Shown here piece after piece: positions 19,236 to 28,443 of a stretch of 64,000 nucleotides of DNA (position 1 is the first letter of the stretch; every line of letters begins with the position of its first letter). Source of the stretch: Pirellulaceae bacterium. Its GTDB lineage: Bacteria; Planctomycetota; Planctomycetia; Pirellulales; Pirellulaceae. The notes beneath the pieces were generated by a model, which did no database searches, was not told where the DNA came from, and was given only the letters and a program-made list of their open reading frames with translations. The stretch is from contig JAHBXS010000001.1 of NCBI GenBank assembly GCA_019636375.1, forward strand, positions 1,426,001 to 1,490,000, written 5' to 3'. A program made the translations under genes and the position numbers.

Positions 19236-20660
19236 TTACGCGAGAATGTCTGTGGCGACCGACCCTGCAACATCTGTTAATCGCATTTCGCGACCGGCAT
19301 AGCGGTAACTAAGTCGCTCGTGATCGAGACCGAGCAGGTGCAGGATGGTGGCGTGCCAGTCGTGGATGTGCATCTTGCCTTCAACCGCTTCGTATCCATG
19401 TTCGTCAGTGCGGCCATACTGAAAGCCACCTTTCACGCCTCCACCGGCCATCCACATCGTGTAGCCTTTATGATTGTGATCGCGACCGGATCCAGAGTCA
19501 GAATACGGCGTGCGCCCGAATTCGCCACCCCATAGGATTAACGTGTCTTTGAGTAGATCGCGACGTTTAAGGTCGGCCAACAGTCCGGCAATCGGTTTGT
19601 CAGTCTCGGCGCAATTGTCCGCCAAAGCTGTCTGGATGTTACTGTGCTGATCCCAACTGCCATGTCCCAGCTCGATAAACCGCACACCGGCTTCCGCGAA
19701 ACGTCGGGCCAGCAGACATTGACGACCGAATCCATCGGTCGGGCTTTCGTTAATCCCATACAGTTTTAACGTTTCAGCCGTTTCTCCAGCGATATCCATC
19801 ACACCGGGTACAGCATCCTGCATGCGAAACGCCAGTTCAAAGTTCTCGATGGCTCCTTCGACGAGCGGATTATGCTGATCGCGGCTGAGTTTCTCTCGGT
19901 TGAGGGCACTGATTAAGTCAAGCTGATCACGTTGTTGGGTTCGCGAGATGCGTTGGTTGACGGCGTTGTTGATGCCATAGGGATTGGCTTCGCCGCGACG
20001 GAGTTGATCGACGCGGCGATTGCGTTGTGAACTGTCCTGAATCGTGAACTTGGTCCCTTGATAAGCGGCAGGCAGAAATGAGCTGCCATAGTTCTGCGCG
20101 CCACCGGTTGCTGTAGGCGGATTAATAGAGATGAAGCCTGGCAAATCTCGGCTTTCGCTGCCAAGACCGTACAGCGTCCACGCGCCCAACGACGGCCTGA
20201 CCGCTTGAAAGTTGCCGGTATGCATTTGGATGAAGGCCTGAGCGTGAGCCGGTTGGTCACAGTGCATCCCATTGAGCATGCAAAGATCATCAGCATGTCG
20301 GGCCAGATTAGGAAACAGCTCCGAAATCCACATTCCGCTGCCGCCGTGCTGATTGAATTTCCAGGGAGACGCACACCAGGGGGACCCGTAGTTCGATGGC
20401 TTTCCATGGGCTTGTTTCAAAAGTGGCTTGTAATCGAACGTATCGACATGTGACGGCCCGCCTCGCATGCAAAGGAAGATTACCCGTTTAGCGCGAGGCT
20501 CGAAGTGTGGCTTGGGCAAGTCAAGGCTCGTTCCTTGTTGTTGAGCCTCGGCGGCAGAAAGTCCTGCAAACGCGAGATAGCCGAACCCCGCCGAAAGAGT
20601 TCGCAGGGCATCACGACGGGTAACGGGTATCGTTCGTTGAAAACAGAATGATTGTTTCAT
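19236..20660 (-). CDS. DUF1501 secreted protein (sulfatase-like fold)
   Basis: 474 residues. The N-terminus has a twin-arginine signal (VTRRDALRTLSAGFGYLAFAG, RR at 15-16), so export in a folded state is likely. The body is DUF1501: FLCMRGGPSHVDTFDYKP, ELFPNLARHADDLCMLNGM, GHGSWDQHSNIQ and GGEFGRTPYSD are its hallmark blocks, resembling the alkaline phosphatase/sulfatase fold. The substrate is unknown. In Planctomycetota this family is nearly always encoded beside a DUF1549/DUF1553 cytochrome-type protein, as it is here, 20 bases downstream of that frameshifted gene and on the same strand. The ATG at 20660 is used. Confidence 0.93.
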   Translation of the reverse strand: MKQSFCFQRTIPVTRRDALRTLSAGFGYLAFAGLSAAEAQQQGTSLDLPKPHFEPRAKRVIFLCMRGGPSHVDTFDYKPLLKQAHGKPSNYGSPWCASPWKFNQHGGSGMWISELFPNLARHADDLCMLNGMHCDQPAHAQAFIQMHTGNFQAVRPSLGAWTLYGLGSESRDLPGFISINPPTATGGAQNYGSSFLPAAYQGTKFTIQDSSQRNRRVDQLRRGEANPYGINNAVNQRISRTQQRDQLDLISALNREKLSRDQHNPLVEGAIENFELAFRMQDAVPGVMDIAGETAETLKLYGINESPTDGFGRQCLLARRFAEAGVRFIELGHGSWDQHSNIQTALADNCAETDKPIAGLLADLKRRDLLKDTLILWGGEFGRTPYSDSGSGRDHNHKGYTMWMAGGGVKGGFQYGRTDEHGYEAVEGKMHIHDWHATILHLLGLDHERLSYRYAGREMRLTDVAGSVATDILA

Positions 20661-20680
20661 TTTTTTACCTTGATTTGCTG

Positions 20681-23402
20681 TTAGTCAATCAATTGAAATT
20701 CCATGGAACTGAGCAGTGCTTGGCAATAGATCGCCAACGGACTCATCGGTGACATCTCATTGTTTCGTGTTACAGGTTGCTCTTCGGTCGCGCCGGAGCC
20801 TCGTGAGCGGCGACCACGCTGCATTCCCGCAGCGTCGTCGCCGCTTGTTCGACCTGAAAATCGGCCCGACGATAGCCCTGGCGATCCGCTCAAACGTCCC
20901 GCATCAGCTTGATCCTCGGCGATTCGAGCCAGGAACTCGGTCGCCAATTGTATTTCTCGTTGGCTGGGTGTTCGTGCGAGTGCCACTTCGTAGAGCCTGA
21001 TCACCTGCTGCTTTTGCGTAAGGCCCGCCAGTTGATCGGCAAGAGCGATCGCTTGCTCCTGCACAAATCGGTTATTCATCAGAAAGAGCGACTGCAACGG
21101 AGTCAGGGTTGTATCGCGGCTGCCGGTGACAAGACTGGCGTCGGGCGCGTCGAAGGTCTCCAGCATCTCCGGCAGCACGCTGCGGACTCGCGGGAGATAC
21201 ACCGATCGCGTGTTGGCACCGATTGCGCGAATCACTGGTTCAAAAACGTTTTGGCCAACGCCCCCTTCACCTGCCTCTCGCAAATAGGTACCCAGCGGAC
21301 GCTGCAGGTCGAGTTTTCCAGACACGGCCAGTATCGCATCGCGGATCGCTTCTGCTTCCAGCCGCCGCTGGTTCCATTCGCCAATAGAATCGGTTGTCAG
21401 GGTCGATGCCGAAGTTCCGCTCTTCGTAGGTCGAGGCAAGTTGCCATGTTCGCGATAGGGCAATCTCACGGATCAGTGCCTTGATCGACCAGTTCTCCTC
21501 GATCAGTCGGTTCGCCAGGTAATCAAGCAATTCAGGATGACTCGGTGCCTCTCCGGCGTGACCGAAATCATCGACTGTCCGGACCAGACCTTGACCATAC
21601 ATCCAGTGCCAGACCCGATTGGCGATCACACGAGCCGTCAGCGGGTTCTTGGGACTGGCAATCCACTCGGCCAACTGCAAACGGCCGCTTAGACTTTGAT
21701 GTTTGAGATTCGGCAAACCAGGTGTGCGATGCTGGCGAACTCCCGCATCTTTTGTCAAGGCAACCAGGGTCTGCTTTTTCGGCGGGCTGAGCACCTGAAG
21801 CACACCCCGTTCGACAAGCTGAGCCGGCTTGTCGAGTTCACCGCGAACGAGAAACCGAGTCGGCAGTGCGGCATCACGATCCTGAGTTCCCATCGCAAAG
21901 ACCCGCGGCTGACCCCGATTCGAGTAAGCTTGTAGGGCGGCTTCGGTCTCATCACGGTCTGAGCGATATTTGCGGAGCAGTCCCCGAAAGACATTTTCGC
22001 CGGAGCGAATTTTTTTCATGGCGTCTTCGATTGCCTGGGCGGCATCATCGCGCTGCTTGACGAGTGCCGCGTATTCTTCCGAATTGAGTTCTGGCGTTCC
22101 CGCCGCTGGCCCCATGCCGGTCAGATCGATCAGAGTTGTCGCTTGTCGGGCTTGAGCCTTGAGCAAACCGTAGTGCGTTTCGGTGGAGCGGAAGATACCT
22201 GCCAGCGCGTAATAGTCAACTTGTGGAATCGGATCGAATTTGTGATCGTGACAGCGGGCACAGGCAACCGTCGTTGCGAGAAACGCCCGCGTGGTCGTGT
22301 CAATTTGTTCGTCAACAAGATCGGCAAAGAACTGTTGTTGATTCTCTTCCCCCACCGACTTGACGCCGATTGCCAGAAACCCGGTCGCAATGATGTTGTT
22401 CGCCCATTCCTGATCGCTGCCAATCGGCAACAGGTCGCCCGCGATCTGTTCTCGGATGAATTGATCGAAAGGTTTGTCTGCGTTGAACGAGTCAATCACA
22501 TAGTCGCGATACCGCCAGGCGTGCTGGTAAACATTGTTGTGATCGCCCCCTGTCGATTCAGCAAATCGGGCAACGTCCATCCAATGCCGTCCCCAACGCT
22601 CACCATAGCGGTCGGAAGCGAGCAACTCATCGACAAGCTGCGCCAAAGTCGCCTTTCGCTCCGCGAAAGATTGGCCGCTGAATTCATCCTTTCGCGGAGC
22701 GAAAGGCGACACTCCAAGCCTGGCAGTCCACTTCTGCAAGTCTTCTGGTGACGGCGGAAGGCCCGTCAGAACGAAATACAATCGCCGCACCAGCACTTCT
22801 GGCGAGGCATCGGCGACAGGAGTTAATCCTTGCTCTTGCAGTTTACCTTCAACAAACCGATCGATCGCCGTTGTGGACCACTCCGCTTCTGTTGCCGTTT
22901 TCGTTGCCAATGGCGAAGTCGGCGATAACGGTTGATACGCCCAGAACTGTCGGCCTGATTCAATGTCGATCGCGCTGGTAACGTCTGGGTTGATCGCTGT
23001 GGTGCGAGGATCGGGTGCGCCCATCAGAATCCAGCGGCGAAAGTCGTCGATTGTTGCTTGCGGTAGTTTACCTTTGGGGGGCATCTGCCAGCCATCGTCG
23101 TGGTACAACAATGCTTGATACAACTCGCTCTGTTCAAGCGATTTGGCGACCACCGCCGGGCCCGAGTCTCCACCGCGCAGCAGTGCATCCCGAGAATCAA
23201 CTTTCAGCCCGCCACGCGATTTACCCGATTCGGTCGAATGGCACTCGTAACAGTGCTTGACCAGCACGGGCCGAATCTTTGACTCGAAGAAGCGAACGTC
23301 GTCTTGAGCAAGCAGTTGATTCTGGCTTGGTACCAGCCAGGCTAAACAACCCAGAACGGACGCACAAAACAGAAATCTCCTTAGAACGATCCTGAGGGTC
23401 AT
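20681..23402 (-). pseudogene. Planctomycete cytochrome-type DUF1549/DUF1553 protein, frameshifted
   Basis: The gene reads from ATG 23402 with a signal peptide, a cytochrome-like motif CYECH (51-55), the DUF1549 domain (with CARCHDHKFDP) and the start of DUF1553 as far as DNRFYWRM. The frame then leaves the family and stops at 21267. The homologous continuation NQRRLEAEAIRDAILAVSG lies in another frame and runs to 20681. Dropping one G after the ATG codon at 21375-21377 restores a single protein of about 906 residues ending EFQLID. It overlaps the upstream gene as ATGA. The family is secreted, and its redox partner and substrate are unknown. Inside DUF1549, 22648-22710 is an in-frame palindromic insertion. 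Either this copy is inactive, or the base is a sequencing error. Confidence 0.85.
22648..22710. repeat. REP-like palindrome inserted in frame within DUF1549 gene
   Basis: Arms 22648-22669 and 22689-22710 are perfect 22-bp reverse complements around a 19-base spacer. Each arm also contains CTTTCGC-GGA-GCGAAAG, itself a hairpin. The 63 bases are exactly 21 codons and encode SPFAPRKDEFSGQSFAERKA-type sequence between the family blocks DLQKW and AQLVDELL. A related single hairpin lies at 33986-34004. Confidence 0.88.
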
Positions 23403-23890
23403 CTTGCTTTTCCCGCTGTAGACGCACGTTTCGTCGGAGGCCGTTTGGGGCGAACTGCAATGATCGCTTCGCCGCTTGCCGTCGTGGTCGACTGATTGAT
23501 GTCGGTCTCGGAAATGATCACGTTAATTTCCGTGATCCGATTCCCATCGCTCACGATGCGGGCGGACAGAGGTGCCTGCATTTCCTGGAACACACGATGT
23601 TTCAGGCCTCCCGCCAGTTCCGCACCAACACGAAACTCAAACGTCCGCCGCTCGCGCATGGCCGATGTGATCTTTGCGTCGGGAGAGACCGTCAGGATGG
23701 TTGGTTGAGCTGCTGCGGCACCACCGCGACGCCCCCTGCCTCCACGCATCGCTCCACTTTCGCCATTGGCTGCATCTGGGACAATCGCAATTTGATTTCC
23801 GCTGACTCGATGAATTTTCACGAAAGTCTCATCGGCATATAGCAGGCCGGGAAATGCCAGCAGCAAAACTGCTGAAGTCCAAAATCTCAT
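23399..23890 (-). CDS. Small exported hypothetical protein
   Basis: 163 residues. A classical signal peptide (MRFWTSAVLLLAFPGLLYA) is followed by a mature protein with a Gly/Arg-rich stretch (GAMRGGRGRRGGAAAA) around residues 45-60 and no domain I recognise. The C-terminus is basic and Pro/Lys-rich. The ATG at 23890 has GGAG eight bases upstream; the longer TTG start at 23914 is less likely. Its stop overlaps the start of the DUF1549/DUF1553 gene by four bases, so it heads that operon and is probably a periplasmic or surface partner of those proteins. The function is not known. Confidence 0.7.
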   Translation of the reverse strand: MRFWTSAVLLLAFPGLLYADETFVKIHRVSGNQIAIVPDAANGESGAMRGGRGRRGGAAAAQPTILTVSPDAKITSAMRERRTFEFRVGAELAGGLKHRVFQEMQAPLSARIVSDGNRITEINVIISETDINQSTTTASGEAIIAVRPKRPPTKRASTAGKAR

Positions 23891-23960
23891 ACAAACACTC
23901 CGGTTCACGCACAAATGGTTTTACATTTCCCGCTAAACGCTACCATTTCAGGCTGCTGGG

Positions 23961-24035
23961 AGCGGAAGCCGTCAAGGCTTTCGTTGGTTTTTTCGAGTCA
24001 TTTCGGTAGCGACGAAAGCCTTGACGGCTTCCGCT
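23961..24035. repeat. Perfect 24-bp inverted repeat (GCGGAAG family)
   Basis: Arms 23961-23984 and 24012-24035 are perfect reverse complements with a 27-base spacer. The arm begins AGCGGAAGCCGTCAAGGC. It lies in the 306-base divergent region between the DUF1549 operon and the ECF sigma gene, which otherwise shows nothing recognisable. The repeat at 51215-51292 has the same architecture and nearly the same arm. Confidence 0.9.
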
Positions 24036-24196
24036 ACATTTCCGGCGTATTGGTGGTCGTACAGGAAACGTGGGATTGCCCGTCTAAATTCGAAATCTAT
24101 AAAAAATCGCATAATTGCCCGTCTAATCAGGGGCTTGTTGTAAGATTACTCTTTGGAAACCGAGAAAATTCATTCAATTTACTGGAACCCCGGCCT

Positions 24197-24748
24197 TTGA
24201 CTATCCGAGACATTCAACCTGATGCCAACGACGACACTGCCGCCTTTATGGCGTTGCTGATGCAGCATCGTCACCGGTTGTACGCATTCATCGCCAAGCA
24301 ATTGGTCAATCCGGCAGATGTCGAAGACGTGTTCCAAAAAACGAGCATTGTGCTTTGGAAAAAGATGCAGGATTTTGATGCCGAGGGTAGCTTCTTTCAC
24401 TGGGCGTGCGGCATTGCCTTCAATGAAGTCCGCAACTTCCTTACCGTCCAGCGGCGGAGTCGACTTCATTTCGATATCGAACTGGTTGAGCAAATCGCGC
24501 GCGAAGCGGCCGAAGAAGATTCGCTTTCGGAATCGCGACCGGATGCTTTACAGCACTGCCTGAAACAACTCTCGCAGCGGCAACAGTTGATCCTCCAGCA
24601 GTGCTACGCCGGTACGGAATCGATTACCGAGGTCGCACAGCAACTAGGACGCGAGCGAACGGCACTTTACAAGCAACTCGCCCGCTTACGCGAAAAACTG
24701 CTCGCCTGCATTCGCCTGCGACTCGCGCAGGACGGAGCAATGTCATGA
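24197..24748 (+). CDS. ECF RNA polymerase sigma factor
   Basis: 183 residues. Sigma region 2 is at about 14-85 (LLMQHRHRLYAFI, DVEDVFQKTSIVLWKKM, FFHWACGIAFNEVRNF) and region 4 at about 115-178 (LKQLSQRQQLILQQCYAG, ITEVAQQLGRERTALYKQLARLREKL). This is the planctomycete/verrucomicrobial ECF type. The open frame extends far upstream through the inverted repeat, but that part has no family resemblance. The TTG at 24197 gives the normal length; ATG 24249 is the alternative. Its stop overlaps the next gene as ATGA. That partner is a membrane FecR-like protein, the expected arrangement of sigma factor and regulator. The divergent DUF1549/DUF1501 operon is a plausible target. Confidence 0.9.
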   Translation: MTIRDIQPDANDDTAAFMALLMQHRHRLYAFIAKQLVNPADVEDVFQKTSIVLWKKMQDFDAEGSFFHWACGIAFNEVRNFLTVQRRSRLHFDIELVEQIAREAAEEDSLSESRPDALQHCLKQLSQRQQLILQQCYAGTESITEVAQQLGRERTALYKQLARLREKLLACIRLRLAQDGAMS

Positions 24749-26394
24749 GCGATGAGCCCCTTCATCAATCCATCAACGCTCTGATTAATGGCACCATCAC
24801 GGAGGCCGAACATCAGTCATTGCAGAATCGTTTGAAAGAAGACGCATCGACGCGCGCGATCTTCCGTGAGCGGATGGATATCGAGGCGGGCTTGCGAACC
24901 TGGGCCGCTGACGGTGGTGCGCAAAAAGTGATGACTAAGCATTCATTAAATGAAGTTCACTTGCGAACCGCTTGGGGTTGGCGCATGGCATTGATAGCCA
25001 CGGCGGCTTCGATCCTGGCAATCGCCGTGTGGTGGACGCAGCGCCCCGATCCAGACCAATTCAATCTGGTAGATCAGCAGAGCAATTCAACGCCACAAGC
25101 GAACCAGTCGACCGTGCAGCCACTCGGAAAATGGATCGCTCAAGCGGACTGCGTTTGGCAGCAACCGCCATCGCTGAGCGATGAATTGTTCAATGCTGGC
25201 ATGATCAAGCTGACATCCGGTGCTGCCGAGCTTCGATTCGATTCAGGAACCAATGTCGTGCTTGAAGGACCGTGTGAACTGCTCATCAATACCGCTGACT
25301 CAGCGCGACTCCTTGCCGGCACAGTATTTGTCAACGTAACGGAAGTGTCGAATGGCTTTCTCCTCGAGACCCCTGAGGCCCAGATTATCGACGAGGGAAC
25401 ACAGTATGCAGTTACTTTGGATTCGCAGGCGACGGAGATCCATGTCTTTGATGGCAGTGTGATCTGGACACCGACCGCTGCTGACGTGGATGCGGACGCG
25501 AACTTCGAGGACAGGATTGCAACCGGTGAAGCCCGGCGATACCTTCGCAACGAGCCTGGACGCGCGCGGCACATTCCCTTCGGACAACGGCAATTCGTGC
25601 GGCGCATCGAACAGCAAGTCCGTGAGTCAGCCAATGGAGAGTTGATCGCTTACGACGGATTCGAGAATCTGGCCGGGCAGATTCGGCGAGACCGCAGCGG
25701 ATTCGGTTGGTCCGGTGGTTGGGAATCTGCAGGTTTTGGTCGCGGAAGACTCGCCGAAGTCATTGATGCACCGCCTGGGGTGATCTTCGGCAATGACCGT
25801 TCTGGCAGACGTTTGATGTCATTTCGAGGCGGAGAGAGTCTGCGCAGGCAGTTTGAAAAGCCGATTGAGTTGAGCCCAGGCGAGACAATCTTTGTCAGTC
25901 TGCTGATCAGTCGCCAAGCGTCCCCAGTAAAATCTTCGGGCGAGCAGTCATCCAGGGAACAATCATCCGGCGAGCGCGAGGACTATGAACAATCCGCTGC
26001 AATACAAATCGTCTTGGAACCCGATTCCGAGTCGCCAAGATTCACGAGACGCCATTCGGTGTCTTTTGGCGTCAAGTCCGACCAGCGAATGTTTCTGAAC
26101 AACTCGGGCACGATCAACGAAACCGCTACTTCACTTGTCGTTGGCGAGCCACATCTGCTTGTCTTGATGTACCATATGGACACAAACACCACAACCGCGA
26201 ACTTGCGAGTTTACCGGGCCAATGAACTGGTCGACGAAATTCAGCCGTCAGTTTGGACAGTCCTCGGGACAGAATCGGCGGGACCGACTAGGTTCGCTTC
26301 GATTCGACTCTCGCTGGGCACTCGAGCGGCCGCTCAAATCGATGAACTGCGAATCAGCAATTCCTGGAATGCCGCCATCGATCCAACCAGGTGA
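24745..26394 (+). CDS. FecR-domain membrane protein, putative ECF regulator with C-terminal lectin-like domain
   Basis: 549 residues. The cytoplasmic N-terminus (1-78) has anti-sigma-like helices: INGTITEAEHQSLQNRLKEDASTRAIF. One membrane segment follows at 79-98, then a FecR-like domain (about 130-270: GAAELRFDSGTNVVLEGPCELLI, LLETPEAQIIDEGTQYAV, EIHVFDGSVIW). The last 220 residues (from YDGFENLAG to QIDELRISNSW) resemble the concanavalin/LamG-like fold common in planctomycete exported proteins. It contains a short repeat, SSGEQSSREQSSGE, around residue 395. Overlap with the sigma gene supports a sigma/regulator pair. The signal it senses is unknown; a carbohydrate is suggested by the C-terminal fold. 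Confidence 0.82.
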   Translation: MSDEPLHQSINALINGTITEAEHQSLQNRLKEDASTRAIFRERMDIEAGLRTWAADGGAQKVMTKHSLNEVHLRTAWGWRMALIATAASILAIAVWWTQRPDPDQFNLVDQQSNSTPQANQSTVQPLGKWIAQADCVWQQPPSLSDELFNAGMIKLTSGAAELRFDSGTNVVLEGPCELLINTADSARLLAGTVFVNVTEVSNGFLLETPEAQIIDEGTQYAVTLDSQATEIHVFDGSVIWTPTAADVDADANFEDRIATGEARRYLRNEPGRARHIPFGQRQFVRRIEQQVRESANGELIAYDGFENLAGQIRRDRSGFGWSGGWESAGFGRGRLAEVIDAPPGVIFGNDRSGRRLMSFRGGESLRRQFEKPIELSPGETIFVSLLISRQASPVKSSGEQSSREQSSGEREDYEQSAAIQIVLEPDSESPRFTRRHSVSFGVKSDQRMFLNNSGTINETATSLVVGEPHLLVLMYHMDTNTTTANLRVYRANELVDEIQPSVWTVLGTESAGPTRFASIRLSLGTRAAAQIDELRISNSWNAAIDPTR

Positions 26395-26463
26395 TGAAAA
26401 CCAATCGTTGCCTCTGTTCTTGAAATATTTTCATTCTGTTTTGATTTGGTGTGACCGGACGGA

Positions 26464-26658
26464 TTGGTCGTAGGAGCAGGTGGCGGGATTGTTGTCAACC
26501 AACAGGCGGGGGGAATGCAAGTAGGGGGTCAAGGAAACGGGGCTGCCGCCAACTCCATACTGATCCAGCAATTGGAAGAATTAAAAACCCGACTCGCTGA
26601 CCATCCGGAAATGCTCCAAATGCTCGACGCTCAAATTCAGCAATTGAAACGCAATTAA
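26464..26658 (+). CDS. Short Gly-rich/coiled-coil protein or gene remnant
   Basis: 64 residues from a TTG at 26464 that directly follows an in-frame stop four codons upstream. A Gly/Val-rich start (GAGGGIVVNQQAGGMQVGGQG) leads into a helical, coiled-coil-like end (LIQQLEELKTRLADHPEMLQMLDAQ). I do not recognise a family. It may be the 3' end of a decayed gene rather than a functional small protein, since it lies in a stretch of gene fragments. Confidence 0.3.
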   Translation: MVVGAGGGIVVNQQAGGMQVGGQGNGAAANSILIQQLEELKTRLADHPEMLQMLDAQIQQLKRN

Positions 26659-26663
26659 CAACA

Positions 26664-27057
26664 CTATTCGGCAGCGTAGATTTTTACATCCAATGGTGCA
26701 AAGTCATCTTGCCATTGGCTATTCTCGATCGGGAGTTGTCTCGCTGTCTCGAATTCTTGGCAACTGGAGATGCGAAATGATGGCGCGACTCGAATCGATT
26801 GGGCTTTGCGCGGTTGTCCGGTGGGGTTGACGACGAAGACGTAGAGTTTGTTTCCCTCGACTCGCCAGCCTGCTTGCAGCGGAGAATTGACCATGATGCT
26901 GGCGGATTCGGGATTGACGGGGTCCTGCAAAACAGGGGCGAGTCTTGTCAACCGTTCGTTTTGGAGTTTGATTTCGGCGACGATTTCGGGGGGTGCCGTC
27001 GAAACGAGTTTCGAATCAAGCGCAAAATGCCGGAACTCTTGACGAGTTCCGCTACCC
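26664..27057 (-). pseudogene. C-terminal fragment of an exported protein, truncated at a repeat
   Basis: About 130 codons remain, ending at a stop at 26664. The readable part (HFALDSKLVSTAPPEIVAEIKLQNERL, then GNKLYVFVVNPTGQPRKA) looks like the beta-sandwich C-terminus of a carbohydrate-active or other exported planctomycete protein. Upstream the frame meets a stop within a few codons, inside the repeat half-copy 27031-27055. No N-terminal part is found. A TTG at 26951 could start a 95-residue product, but no signal peptide or ribosome-binding site supports it. I read it as a remnant. Confidence 0.5.
27031..27055. repeat. Half-copy of the GTAGCGGAA repeat family
   Basis: Read on the minus strand, this is GTAGCGGAACTCGTCAAGAG followed by TTCCG, closely like the arm of the repeats at 23961 and 51215. 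Here the single arm is itself a hairpin (GGAACTC-5 nt-GAGTTCC). It marks the truncated 5' edge of the gene fragment to its left. Confidence 0.65.
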
Positions 27058-27080
27058 TAGAGTCAAGCTTGGGAAGAGTA

Positions 27081-27929
27081 CTAGCCATCGTACTTAAAGT
27101 ATGTTCCGGGAGTTACGGTTGGCAATGCCCTAACATGCACCATCAAGTCTTGTTCTTCTTGGGCTGTTACTTGCGGCGTGTTGGTTTCTCGAATCCGCCG
27201 CGCGATCTCGACTGCCTGTGTCAATGCGGCAGCCGATGGACCGACCTCAGAGGCGAGGAAGTCACGTCCAGTCACACTATAGTAATACATCGCTTGCGCC
27301 AGATAGCTGATGGCTTCGGAATCGGACACCCACATCTGTACACCTCGCAAATCGAGTGCCGCATGAGTCGCTTCGTGAACCACTACGGAGCGTTGCAGCA
27401 CGTTCGCTGCCTCGCGAAAACCGATAACCATATAGCCGCGAATGGGTGGTACATTTTTATGAAAATACTCGGCACTGTTGCCTTTGCTCGAATCGTGAAA
27501 TACTGGGATTTGACGGTCGGAAAGTCGTTTGGAAACCACGTAATAGTCTTGAAACCCGATCGAAATCCCTTTCATGGTAAATTTGACTTGACCAACCTGA
27601 GAATCTCTTAACGTTTGGATTACGGATTGCAGACTTAATTCATGGGGATTGCTAAGTCGTGGCTGATCGATCGGACCCAGCAGTTTCTGATGAGTGGTCC
27701 TGCCAGGATCCACGCGACGATCGGGATACTGGAATCCACAGTAGATTTGCTGAAATTCCTTAATTGCCCCTCGGGTCAAACTTCCGCAAATTCCGTCGTC
27801 AACCAACTTCTTGAGTTCCATGCCGTGCGGACCAATAAAACGATTGAGCAGGTTTTGCACATAGATCACATCGTCGCGCGAATTGCGGCCATTGTAACCG
27901 ACACTGCCGTTCATGTTGTAGGTAACCAT
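27081..27929 (-). CDS. Peptidoglycan-binding-domain protein with HEXXH metallopeptidase-like motif
   Basis: 282 residues. The N-terminal half (about 15-85) is a peptidoglycan-binding type 1 fold: DVIYVQNLLNRFIG, LVDDGICGSLTRGAIKEFQ, PDRRVDPGRTTHQKLL. The C-terminal half contains VVVHEATHAALD with H185, E186 and H189, and E205 in SDSEAISYLAQAMYY as a possible third zinc ligand, a gluzincin-like arrangement. There is no signal peptide or membrane segment. Together these suggest a zinc-dependent peptidase or toxin-like enzyme acting on, or anchored to, cell wall. The combination resembles effector-type proteins, but no secretion genes adjoin. The ATG at 27929 has AGGAGA six bases upstream, better than the upstream in-frame start. 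Base composition resembles its neighbours. Confidence 0.65.
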   Translation of the reverse strand: MVTYNMNGSVGYNGRNSRDDVIYVQNLLNRFIGPHGMELKKLVDDGICGSLTRGAIKEFQQIYCGFQYPDRRVDPGRTTHQKLLGPIDQPRLSNPHELSLQSVIQTLRDSQVGQVKFTMKGISIGFQDYYVVSKRLSDRQIPVFHDSSKGNSAEYFHKNVPPIRGYMVIGFREAANVLQRSVVVHEATHAALDLRGVQMWVSDSEAISYLAQAMYYYSVTGRDFLASEVGPSAAALTQAVEIARRIRETNTPQVTAQEEQDLMVHVRALPTVTPGTYFKYDG

Positions 27930-27957
27930 CAGTTCTCTCCTATTTGAGTAAATTCTT

Positions 27958-28443
27958 CTAATTTGAGGTACGTGGATTTTCGATTGGATTCGTTCGTCCA
28001 CGACGAATCGTCATGAACAACGCGGACACGGCCACCAAAAACAATGAGGATGGTTCCGGTATGGCAACAGAGCTAAACCGGAGGTGATCGAAATCGACTT
28101 CGAGATCGGCGTTGGGAAATGCGGGATCGATTTGGTTGAGACTGACGAGGCGAATCCCTAGCGATTGACCAAGCAGTGCGTGAGCGGCTCCCGTTTGAAA
28201 CTCGACGGTGCTAGTTCCCCATTCTCCTTCGGGAATTAAACCGGCCAGAGTGTTGTTGTCAGATGCAATGACGACACCACCCGCCAAGAGATCAATTCGA
28301 TAGCCGGGAAAGCCATCCAGGTTAAAAAATTCACCGCTCAGGGCAAAACCAGAAGCGATATTGCCGATTTCGACTTGCAGTGTATAGCGTCGATTGGCCT
28401 CTAGCGTAGCGGTTAGTATTTGCTGTAACCCGTATTCGCCCAA
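27958..28443 (-). pseudogene. C-terminal part of a PEP-CTERM exported protein
   Basis: 161 codons with an intact end: IPEPSSLFLVAVSALFMTIRRGR is a PEP-CTERM sorting signal (Pro-Glu-Pro, membrane segment, basic tail), recognised by exosortase at the cytoplasmic membrane. The preceding part (QQILTATLEANRRYTLQVEIGN, LDGFPGYRIDLLAGG, VEFQTGAAHALLGQ) is a conserved beta-sandwich domain of such proteins. It starts abruptly in mid-domain after an in-frame TAA, with no signal peptide, so the 5' part is missing. A TTG two bases after an AGGAGG could allow translation. I favour a truncated gene. No exosortase is in the window. Confidence 0.6.

Noticed and set aside
23915-24196. N-terminal extension of the ECF sigma factor through the 24-bp palindrome
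   Set aside because: The extension would translate the inverted repeat and has no family similarity; the TTG at 24197 gives the normal sigma length.
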